From positions 391,047-455,046 of the forward strand of contig NC_030988.1 of NCBI RefSeq assembly GCF_000149955.1: 64,000 bases of DNA, in the 5' to 3' direction. Source of the stretch: Fusarium oxysporum f. sp. lycopersici 4287 (taxonomy: Eukaryota; Ascomycota; Sordariomycetes; Hypocreales; Nectriaceae). This document shows positions 12,468-21,397 of this stretch, piece by piece. Position numbers and translations under genes: made by a program. Position 1 is the first letter of the stretch. Each line of letters begins with the position of its first letter. Under the pieces are notes generated by a model. It searched no databases. It was not told the DNA's origin and saw only the letters and a list, made by a program, of their open reading frames with translations.

Positions 12468-12992
12468 TCAGCGTAGGCCCAGGCAGAAAACTCTTTTCCT
12501 GGATGTACGATACTCCTGGGTTGTCAGCAAATCTCTTCGCCGCGTCTGATAGTAGTATCGCTCTCCATATCGCGATTTCGCGTGCCTATGTCCTTGGCGG
12601 CGGTGCATATGTTTAGTATCGTAAGCTTTACGCTTCTGCGGCCCCGCGTACTGAGACTGGTGAGGTATGACATTATGACTCTTATGGTGAGACTGTTGCT
12701 CAGGCTTAGTATTAGGTCTAGACTGAGGATTTTTGTGGTCACGTTTGGGTCGCTTCATTTTATGGAGGGGAGTCTTAGACTTCTGAGGATGGGCGGACTC
12801 CGGCTGATAAGATTTGGGTTTGGGCTTGGTGTATTGGGGCCTCAAATGAGTGTCGGTCTTTGGGCTATGGTGTGATTTTATCCCTTCAGGTGAGTTGTAG
12901 CTCGCAAGCGAAGCATCATATCCAGCCATAGCGATAGGGGCAGCGACGATCACTGTAGCAAAACTTGTTAGTATAGAAATAGACAGCTTCAT
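12468..12992 (-). CDS. Small secreted basic His/Lys/Pro-rich protein (effector-like)
   Basis: From the ATG at 12992 the frame encodes 174 residues beginning with a clear signal peptide: MKLSISIL, a hydrophobic core, and a likely cleavage site after AMA. An in-frame ATG 54 bases upstream (13046) gives a basic extension that would mask the signal, so the inner start is preferred. The mature part is hydrophilic and rich in Lys, His, Pro, Gln and Ser, with repeated KPKP/HPQK-type segments and dibasic pairs (KR, RR) that could serve Kex2 cleavage. It has only one Cys near the C-terminus. This fits a disordered secreted or wall-associated protein or a candidate effector; no family is recognised. 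A 3' intron altering the C-terminus cannot be excluded. Confidence 0.6.
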   Translation of the reverse strand: MKLSISILTSFATVIVAAPIAMAGYDASLASYNSPEGIKSHHSPKTDTHLRPQYTKPKPKSYQPESAHPQKSKTPLHKMKRPKRDHKNPQSRPNTKPEQQSHHKSHNVIPHQSQYAGPQKRKAYDTKHMHRRQGHRHAKSRYGERYYYQTRRRDLLTTQEYRTSRKRVFCLGLR

Positions 12993-13955
12993 GTTTATAG
13001 ATCTCGCAAAATGGAGAAAGGCTTTCCTTTTTCTAACCAGCCGCACTAGCTAGTTTTAAGCCTGGGTTACTTAGACTGAGCAATCTGATCTGGTCGGGTT
13101 GCTATTTTCGGAACCATATTTGGTAAGAGATTAGCGTGGCCATGTGTCTGTTACGTTCCGTATTCTAAGCACTGCAACCCCTTTTTGGAAGAGTTAAGTG
13201 TAACAGATGCAACTATCCATCGAAAATGATGAGTGGATCACATCTAAAGCAATCGTCAGTTGCTGTCTTGCCAGTGCCATTGCAATGGATGCTTTATGCA
13301 CACGAGGCACCCGAATGACTGAACCTAGATCAGAAGGCCAAGGCGGCACTCATGACAGTTAATAAAATAGTTTCGTTGTGTTATGAATAAGTCTACTTCG
13401 TTAAGCTCAAGGAAACGTGCTTTAGAGTTGTATGTAATCGATTTGTCGTTATCGCTTTCTCTCAATGTCTCGGTACTGCTGGGTTCTAGTCTATATCCTG
13501 TCGATTTTCGATATCAGACGAGAAAATTGTTGTCGACCTCTATCGCATGGTCTACATGCGCAACCTTGTGGTGGTTCAATAGATCAGTCCGGCATGGTCA
13601 TGCCTGTCCCGAGTTGTGTTAACAAGCTGTCATCCCCATGGGGCAACCAAGAGGGTAAAGTGTAAAGCAGGAACGACAATGGCCCTCGATCTTGGCCTGG
13701 CGCCCCGACTCAACAATCTTCTCGAAGTGCCTGAAGCCAATTGCTTCTGGTGAGAAAGTTAGCGCAAGTTCGACATGTCACAAGAGTTGCCGAGAATTGG
13801 GCAGTAAGTAAGCAAGCAAGGTAACGTCAAGCATGCCAAACATGTTTCATAATAGGCGGAGAGAGTCGCGGGATAAGAAGCGGGGCTATTTCTTCTATTC
13901 GCTACTTCCTTCACCGCCTACCTTTAATTCTCTTTGGCCTTCGTATGATAACTCC
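12993..13955. other. Intergenic stretch
   Basis: No supported gene. Short frames near 13383-13665 have no recognisable features. This includes the upstream region of the secreted-protein gene and the 3' flank of the 869-residue gene. Confidence 0.5.
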
Positions 13956-16565
13956 TCATTGACATCCTTCGCGCCATTTAAGATATGAGGCTCTCCGTTT
14001 GAAGGCATCATCTAGCTTTTTCGAATTCTGCTGCCAGAACTTCTGTGCATCTTCCTTGCTAAGTGCCCTATTTAACGTAGTCTTTGACAGCACGAATAAC
14101 TGGTGTTCTCCACGAAGTCCTCCAAATAAACTAATCGCGTTCCCACCCCCTACCGCAATGTTTTTAACCTCGAAATCGAGGAGATTTACTCCAAGGAGAG
14201 ATTGAGCGTCTTTTCTTTCCAGTTGTTTGACATCTCCTTTGAGATTCTCCAGGATATGGGGTATGTCTGTTCTGCAAACAATATATGCATTTCCCGGGCG
14301 TCTTCTATCGCATAGCCTCAACTCCCCGCGAGGCATCATACCCTCAATCTGCAAATCTTCGAAACTTATATCCAAGAAGCGTCTTTCTCTAGGCTGGCTA
14401 CTTAATTTCTTTGCCACTGTTAAGCCATTCTGCTTTCTTGTATCGGGTCTATCATCCTCATTCGAGTCATCCGTTCTTTTAGATGAAACAACCCCTGATA
14501 CTGAATCCGCAGAGTTGACAGCCTCTATATGGGCTGCCACACGCTTTGCAATGTCAAATTTCTTAATTTTGTTTAATAGTTTTTTCTTGTTTCTGTCATG
14601 GATAAGCTTATCGACCCTCATTGCTATGATCCAGATAGAGACATTTTGATCCTTTAGTGGTTCAACACCTTCAAGAATACTACCTCGTAAGGACATCTCC
14701 GTCTCCTTGCCAATAAAATCGAATTTGACTCGTTTTTTTTTGCAAGCCTTCGGAAAACAGCAATCCTCATCATTCACTCTTAGCGCTCCACATATCTTTG
14801 GGATATTGATGGCTCTACATTTGCGATCTTGCACATTCCAACACCCTACTGCGAGGCTTCGATCCTGAGAAATACTAACGATAAACCTTTTTTTAATTGG
14901 TTCTCGTAGAGAGGCTATTTTGAGTAGAGGAATCTTATACGTTTTAAACTTAGATTGATAGAATTCCGGACCAGTAAGGACGAACAGACCGTTTTGTCGC
15001 AGCGTTTTGAGATGCTTAGCGTCTTGGCTTTCGAAGTTCTGATTGATGAAAATGTCATACACCTCAGACAGCTGGTGCAGATTCTTTACATGATTCAAGT
15101 CGACGAGGTTACCTTTATTGCTTAATATTCTGTGTATCAGGTCAAACGCTGTACTGGCTTCAACAAAATCTTCCTCTTTCCCCATAAGCATGTCTTTTGT
15201 ATTTTCGGTGATCTTCATTGCAACAGTGCAGATTAAGACTTCTTCCTTCCTGAATAACGGCAGATGATCGAGACAGAAATGCCGCAGAGAACGCTCTGAT
15301 ACTTGCTGCTGTTCCCAGAGTCCATCTGGATTTAACTCCCGTTGTAAATATTCACAGCAGTTCGGATCTGTCGTATATACTGAGCCATCTCCTCTGTGAA
15401 CATTCACTGCAAGTTTTACATCAGCTATCAAGTTAGAGACAAAGTCGGATCTTGGGTCGTCTGGGACAACAAATTCAAGACATGGAAGCCGTCGGTATTC
15501 CTTGTGTGTGGACTGGAATGTGCGACCACCCCGCCAATCTGGTCCTCTATCCGGCCCTTGCCCACCAAGAACCAGTAATCCATTGTCGGTAAGACGAACC
15601 AATGATCTATATTCCTCTTCCTTTTCGCAGTCCTGCCTAGGATAACCTAAGTATGGAGAGTCGAAAGAAGCCGACTGATTCTTCTCATGACTATCCTGAA
15701 GGAAACTCTTATTACACTCCAGGAGATCTGGCCATGATTGTTTGATCCTTGTCCACCGTATCAGTCTGCGAAAATGCTTGAAAATTCTGTCCGACAGTTC
15801 GAAATCTTCTATTTCTAAAGACTCGTTTACGTTCATTGCAACGGCAAAGATAAAAAGACTCTTATCGTCTGAATGCTTCACGTGGTCGAAACGTAAAAGG
15901 TCTGATGATAGATATTCCGCATCTCGATAAAGCGTCTCCCAGGCATCATCTCCGTCTGCTCGTCGGCGCTGAAGATATGGTACCTTTTCACCGTAAAATG
16001 AACCCTCTCGTTCGTCCCACAACCCTACTGTAAGTCGGGGGTCATATTCTAAGCCTGCGAATATGTTTTTCATCCGGTTTGGGGTCTCATGGATGATATA
16101 CTCAAGATATGGGATCGGTCTGAGTTCGTAGTCCTCCATGGCGAATAAGTTCAATTGGTACGTATCAATCTCCTCGTATGTATCACTGTATGTATCACTC
16201 TCCTCAGACTTATCACTCTCCTCGGACGGATCACTCTCCTCGGACGGATCACTCTCCTCGGACGCATCACTCTCGCACACATCACTCTCCTCGCATGCAT
16301 CACTCTCCTCGCACGTATCACTCTCCTCGCACGTATCACTCTCCTCGCACGTATCACTCTCCTCGCACGTATCACTCTTTACACCTCCATCCCATGTGCT
16401 AATCGCCGGGTGACGGCAGTCTGCTTTCTGTTTGTAATATCTTCTAGGTTGCTCATCGTACGGTGAAAAGCAGTCACACTCAATCGTAAGCCGAGCGTAA
16501 CACTGGTTTGAAAGCAATAGATGCTTAACCTCCTCATAAGTAGACTCCCATTCAGTATCACGCAT
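13956..16565 (-). CDS. 869-residue protein with three copies of an unrecognised domain
   Basis: A long uninterrupted frame from ATG 16565. Residues 64-125 are an acidic repeat (units of SDTCEE, later SDPSEE) encoded by a 15-base minisatellite. Three copies of one domain follow, at about residues 151-265, 278-482 and 490-685. Each has a segment P-x-L-E/K-aromatic (PYLEYII, PCLEFVV, PLLKIAS), then a strand ending in L-x-V followed by W or H (RLTVGLW, KLAVNVH, SLAVGCW), then a hydrophobic strand ending in AM (FAVAMNV, CTVAMKI, WIIAMRV) and a helix. Copies 2 and 3 are preceded by a helical part ending in NGL-L/F-VL. The C-terminal 150 residues differ and include a Gly-rich turn (AVGGGNAISLFGGL). 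I know no family with this pattern. The protein at 33518-34324 carries a fourth copy. Confidence 0.8.
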   Translation of the reverse strand: MRDTEWESTYEEVKHLLLSNQCYARLTIECDCFSPYDEQPRRYYKQKADCRHPAISTWDGGVKSDTCEESDTCEESDTCEESDTCEESDACEESDVCESDASEESDPSEESDPSEESDKSEESDTYSDTYEEIDTYQLNLFAMEDYELRPIPYLEYIIHETPNRMKNIFAGLEYDPRLTVGLWDEREGSFYGEKVPYLQRRRADGDDAWETLYRDAEYLSSDLLRFDHVKHSDDKSLFIFAVAMNVNESLEIEDFELSDRIFKHFRRLIRWTRIKQSWPDLLECNKSFLQDSHEKNQSASFDSPYLGYPRQDCEKEEEYRSLVRLTDNGLLVLGGQGPDRGPDWRGGRTFQSTHKEYRRLPCLEFVVPDDPRSDFVSNLIADVKLAVNVHRGDGSVYTTDPNCCEYLQRELNPDGLWEQQQVSERSLRHFCLDHLPLFRKEEVLICTVAMKITENTKDMLMGKEEDFVEASTAFDLIHRILSNKGNLVDLNHVKNLHQLSEVYDIFINQNFESQDAKHLKTLRQNGLFVLTGPEFYQSKFKTYKIPLLKIASLREPIKKRFIVSISQDRSLAVGCWNVQDRKCRAINIPKICGALRVNDEDCCFPKACKKKRVKFDFIGKETEMSLRGSILEGVEPLKDQNVSIWIIAMRVDKLIHDRNKKKLLNKIKKFDIAKRVAAHIEAVNSADSVSGVVSSKRTDDSNEDDRPDTRKQNGLTVAKKLSSQPRERRFLDISFEDLQIEGMMPRGELRLCDRRRPGNAYIVCRTDIPHILENLKGDVKQLERKDAQSLLGVNLLDFEVKNIAVGGGNAISLFGGLRGEHQLFVLSKTTLNRALSKEDAQKFWQQNSKKLDDAFKRRASYLKWREGCQ
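16190..16376. repeat. 15-base coding minisatellite
   Basis: Consecutive 15-base units (plus strand TCACTCTCCTCGCAC and variants) lie in frame within the 869-residue gene and encode a five-residue acidic unit. Several units are identical, implying recent expansion; one unit is shortened by three bases near 16270. Confidence 0.95.
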
Positions 16566-19494
16566 TTTGGTAAGCCGGAAGCTGATACAAATATTTTTTC
16601 GTTTTAAAGCTTGGTTTCATGCAATAAATACAAATATCTCAGTGTAAGCTATGTATAGCAATTTATATTTATCGCTTCAGGATCCTGTCCTAGCTCGGTT
16701 GAGGGTAGTAACCCTACAAGGAGGGCCATTCCTGCATTACGTCAAGGCGGTCCCCGATCATCGTCCTCAGGTGTATTGACATGTTTTCATAGTGTTCCGA
16801 AATGGTCATCCAAAAACAAACCTCCTTTATTTCCCAAGAGCCTCACAATCGTACAATCTTGCCATGACTTCGGTTAGCTTTTTTCTCCGCTTCTATATTA
16901 ATCACTAAAGTATTGTTACCGCGATACCTAGGTATAGTGGCTGTAAATAGATTTCCTTATTTACTACTTAAGCTTTCTTAACCTAGAAAACTCAGTAAGT
17001 AAGTATAGAATTAGACGGGAAATATAGGTATCTGGGTTTTTTAAGGTGGGGCTGTTACAAGTTAATAAAAGAACTTCGCCAACTCTGGATGGGCGCAATG
17101 CTCTTCTTTTACCGTCCCCTAATTATCTTTATGCACTACGACTCCACTACTAACACTAAAACCTTGCATCAGTCTCCAGCTCACCATAAACTACCGTTCA
17201 GGGGGTTTGGATAATTTGGTGATCTACCAGGTAGCACCGGTGCTCCTTATGGCAAACCAAGCCTTGGTTTCGAGCAAGCTGCTTCGCATCATGATGACCA
17301 AAATCTTATGCCACCTGTGCAAGATTAGGAGGCTTAGTGGTTTTCGGTTGTCCATGGGGCTGTATCAGCGGCGTCTAAATACCTAGAGAGATGAGGACTG
17401 ATCTACAATGATGCGGAGGAGCCGATAGTAGCTCAAGCAGCTAGTATTATTCCTCGACTTACTAACCTATACTGTGCATTATCTCTGGAAGCATTTCTGT
17501 TTTTGTTAATTTTGACTTACAGAAACATGTGAGGGAACGAAAGCCCGACCACTGACTGACACGTAGCCCGAAGGGGCATTGGAAATGGTTTCAGTAAAGC
17601 AGATTATATATGTGACATATGGTCCCAACACCCTCTTCGACACCAGGTTGGGCGCTTTTCACCACAATAAAAGGGTACCTTAAGCTCTGATGAAGGTTAA
17701 AACACCAACGAGAATTCGCTAGAACCAGGCTATCTCAGAATCAATTGTTGCGGGGTTGTATCGAAACATCATGCTATCTCAAGTATTGCTATAAGGAAGA
17801 TAGTCTACAGAGTCGCCTGAGGATAAAGTTGAGTACAGCCGTAGTTGCTAATCATAATGAAAACCGAGGGGAGATCTATTCAAGGTCTTAAGAGCGGCCC
17901 TATGGAGGAATGCCTAGGCTTTTTGTGGTAACGATAAGCTCTTAGCAGCAAGGCTTATAATAATGAATAGGCTATAATAAATAATGCCGCATAAAGTTAA
18001 TCAACTAACAAAAACGAGAGGGGTAGTAAGGCAACTTGCGGCCTGAAAAGCAGCGTGTAGGTATTTCATCGCGGGGACCAATTTATGATAGCTCTCATAA
18101 TCATTCTGCCATCTTGTTTCCCTTCAATTTTGAAATTTCTTAGATAATATGCATTTCGAAACTGGCAGTATCTGAGAACTATTACCGAGGCATATTAAAT
18201 CTGCGAGCTACAATGAGGGCATCCAAACCTTCAGGGAACAGTTGGCAGGTGATGGAAAAGTCGGCAGATAAAATAAAGGAACAGGTTGACGACCTAGAAG
18301 AGTCAAAACAACTTTACATCTCCGATACGATAGAGAAAAAACCTCTTCAATCGATGGTCCACGAATAGCACCGCCGCAACGAACATTCAACAGTGGCGAT
18401 TTTCGACTACATATAGGCCGCCTATATGCCAGCATAACCGAAATCGTCCCGAGAGGATCTCGGAGTCTGTTCTATATCTGCTATTCCTCATATAACCGCT
18501 GCAGTAAAAAGAAACGTTTGATGGAGAGGCGCCTGAACATCATGATCACTGTCAACCGGCAATAGTTAACAGAGACAATCCGTTTAACTTTGGGAATCGA
18601 CTCGACTTCTAGTGATATGCAAGAAAACACTGAAGCAGGGAGCTCAGAAATGAAATTGATGTTTCGGCTACTTCATATACTCATCGGGTGGTATCGGCTT
18701 CCTAGTGCGTTAGATGGCCCGGTGAGGTTGCTGTCCCTCTACAATGAACCTTTCTTTGACCTAGAACTGGTTCGGTAGACTATTTCTGGATGCGCTACTG
18801 ATAAAATGGAGTGGGTACGATCACAGTCAATGTCGACGTCTTCCCTGTGATATACATGCAGATGATATGTTTGAGGGTCACGTAGCTGGGCAGTATGGGT
18901 AGAAGAAGCAACGCAATTAAACACAAGCCATGAAGTTGCACAAGGCAATAAGACAAATCAAAGAAGAATTGACAGAGCTCTTTGCCGACCCGAATTAGAA
19001 GCCAATTAGTTCATCACCACGATTATTGGCTTTTGTGGTACGGGGCTGAATCGCTTTGAAGGATGTAAAGATGATCCACCCGCTCCAGAGATTCATCAGA
19101 AGACGTGCGAACTACAACATGTTGCACTGCTCGTCTCAGAATTCAATATGCAGTCTAACAAGACTGTTGGCATATCAGCTACTGTAAGCTGACGACGTAC
19201 AGGAAACCAGCTCTATCATAATATCACAAATCAAAGTGCTAGGCGCGACTGAGAGCGGTTGGGTTAAGAACTCTTTGGGGGCTGGTCTTGTTGACAAGTG
19301 CACTACGGGACCAAACTACCAGCTATGATTTTCCAAAGGGCCATTTCGTTGTTGACCTTGTGATTGTTGTCAACAGGCTTTCGCCGTGGCTTTCCCAATT
19401 TCCTGTTTCTGTCTCTCAGTTCTATAAGCTCTCAACCATAGGTCCTCAATGTAGCCAAGATATCTATGTATAGGTTAAGGACATACTACTTCCT
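16566..19494. other. Long AT-rich gene-poor stretch
   Basis: Nearly 3 kb without a supported gene. Frames of 60-75 codons (18208-18435 minus, 18590-18778 plus, 18739-18948 minus) have no motifs. It could be heavily decayed repeat sequence, but I recognise no element ends. Confidence 0.5.
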
Positions 19495-21111
19495 TTATTT
19501 TGATTTGCCCCTCCTTGAACGATATGCGCCAGCGGTGGCCGAATCCCGTTGTTGATTTATTTGCTCTGTCGCCTTAAGTATTTTCGCGGCTCCTCCCTTT
19601 TCAGCATTCATCAATCGCTTCAGTTTGATAAAGAGTTTGAAAATATCTGTGTAGCTCTCCAACCAGGGATCGCTAAATACTTGCTTCCCCTCCAATGTCA
19701 TGCTAGCCAAGGCTCTAGACAGTGATTCATTTGTATATCTTCCTGTTTCAATGGCCTTGTCAATCAAGGCCAAGTTTTTGTCTTTAACATTGTCCTTAAC
19801 TATTTCCGATGAATAAATAGTCTCAACCTTTAACAAGGACTTGAGGGTCAAGGAAGCCTCGTCCCCAGTTGATGATATGGCAGAGAGTGGACGTAAAAGT
19901 ATGGTAAGCCTAAAAGTTTCAAGACGTAGTGAAATATGATCAACACTCCTGGTTATCTTTTCACCCGACGCTCCTAACGAACTGGCACTATCAATCATTT
20001 TATCCGGTACAACAGCTGACGTATCTGTTACCAAGGGTCTTGGAGGCTGGCAATATGTTTTCCCGCTAGCCACTACTATTGTATCCACCGGGCTGTTAGT
20101 AGAATGACACTCAGGAGATTTTGCCTGGAAATGCCTTTCCTCTGTATCGGATCTTTGAGCTCCTACATGCCCAAAGGACGGCGTAGGGACGATTTCCGTA
20201 TAGTTACCGGTGTCTAAGCCGGCTTTATTGGGTTCGACTGGCTTTTCTATCGCCGGGTGCGATCGACATCCAGCGACTTTCAGTAAACCTTGTTCAATAA
20301 GACATCTGACCTTTTCTGCAACCCGCCCCTCTGGACCCTCGTGAGATATACTGTACTTTGGAAAAGTAGGTAAGACGTGAACAGAGGCCAATTGAAGTTC
20401 ATCCGCACAGATATCTACTCTAGTTTCAATCTCTTGTAGCTCTGCAAGGAGGGCTTCTATTCGGCCATGTAGGGCCTTCACTTGACTTCCATCGCTCTTG
20501 CAATGGTCAGAGAATAGCTTCAAGACCTCGCTGTTCTTGTTGACCTTCACTATCAGATCACCTAACTGACTGTTTAGCTGAAGGTCTTCGTCTCTTAATT
20601 TTGCTTCGAGGGATAGATTCTCGGATCTCGCCTTCCCTAACTCATCTTTCAATCGATTATTCTCAGTTTGGAATTCCGCAGCCTCATCCAGTACACCCTC
20701 CATTCTGGCCTCGAGTAAAGAGACAGATTCTCGCAGTTTCGCCATTTCGCCTTGCTCGTCTCCAATCCTAATATCAGAGTCGTTCGAAGAGCGTGGATTC
20801 TTTTTATCCACATTTGTAGCTTCCTCTGGCGCGGGTATCATTCTATGCATAGAGTCGATCTCCGTTTTCACAGTTGATAAGAATTGCCGCACTTCATCAA
20901 GGTCTTTAGTTGCTTTCCATAGCTCATTCTCTTTCTTTCTCATTCGTTCCGTTTCTTGTTGTCTCGTCAGATTGCACTCCCTATCATGTCTTTCAATCTC
21001 CGATTTCAATCCAGAAATGATGTCTTTCAGACATTCGATCTGGCTATCATATGACCCAGTGTGCACTTGTGGGTCATCTTGTGTGAGTTTGTACAGGGAC
21101 CTTGTCTCCAT
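19495..21111 (-). CDS. Coiled-coil protein of unknown function
   Basis: An uninterrupted 538-residue frame from ATG 21111. Heptad-like segments at about residues 23-90, 121-190 and 205-235 indicate long coiled coils. The middle is Ser/Thr/Pro-rich and probably disordered. The C-terminal 140 residues look helical and end in a basic tail (RSRRGKSK). It could be a structural or scaffolding protein; I recognise no named family. A Copia retrotransposon sits 14 bases upstream of this ATG, so the native 5' flank has been displaced. On the far side of that element the same frame is open for about 27 codons (26033-26115), so the original start may lie beyond the insertion. Confidence 0.65.
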   Translation of the reverse strand: METRSLYKLTQDDPQVHTGSYDSQIECLKDIISGLKSEIERHDRECNLTRQQETERMRKKENELWKATKDLDEVRQFLSTVKTEIDSMHRMIPAPEEATNVDKKNPRSSNDSDIRIGDEQGEMAKLRESVSLLEARMEGVLDEAAEFQTENNRLKDELGKARSENLSLEAKLRDEDLQLNSQLGDLIVKVNKNSEVLKLFSDHCKSDGSQVKALHGRIEALLAELQEIETRVDICADELQLASVHVLPTFPKYSISHEGPEGRVAEKVRCLIEQGLLKVAGCRSHPAIEKPVEPNKAGLDTGNYTEIVPTPSFGHVGAQRSDTEERHFQAKSPECHSTNSPVDTIVVASGKTYCQPPRPLVTDTSAVVPDKMIDSASSLGASGEKITRSVDHISLRLETFRLTILLRPLSAISSTGDEASLTLKSLLKVETIYSSEIVKDNVKDKNLALIDKAIETGRYTNESLSRALASMTLEGKQVFSDPWLESYTDIFKLFIKLKRLMNAEKGGAAKILKATEQINQQRDSATAGAYRSRRGKSK

Positions 21112-21129
21112 TTGAGTTATCCCGGTAAA

Positions 21130-21323
21130 TGTTGGAAAATCCGGGAATCCCCTTCCCTTCAGGATTCAGACTGTTAGTCTGAAAGTCCTAGATTTAAAGT
21201 TCAAAGTCCTAGATACAATCATCTAGAGATATAAACCCGAGAATAACTCTCAGCTCAATAATGAACAACCAAGTTTCATAAAAATACATTTTCACCCAGC
21301 ACTACTGCGCAATATAAACAACA
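21130..21323 (+). repeat. 5' LTR of Copia copy 1
   Basis: 194 bases. It carries a TATAAA at 21230-21235, a hairpin-forming inverted repeat at 21165-21183 (8-base arms TTCAGACT/AGTCTGAA, 3-base loop) and two copies of AAAGTCCTAGAT. Confidence 0.95.
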
Positions 21324-21335
21324 GGTTATGAGCCC
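21324..21335 (+). other. Primer-binding site matching the anticodon region of initiator tRNA-Met
   Basis: GGTTATGAGCCC directly follows the LTR. Its complement, GGGCTCATAACC, is the anticodon-arm sequence of yeast-type initiator tRNA-Met, as in half-tRNA-primed Drosophila copia and yeast Ty5, rather than the tRNA 3' end. The same site lies at 57345-57356 in copy 2. Confidence 0.75.
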
Positions 21336-21397
21336 GGGTTAGCAAACACCGGGTTTCTCTTCTGAATCAAAGAACCAAACTTTAACTTCAACTCAAG

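Noticed and set aside
16151..16466. Long open frames on both strands over the minisatellite
   Set aside because: They are by-products of the 15-base repeat; the 869-residue frame explains the region.
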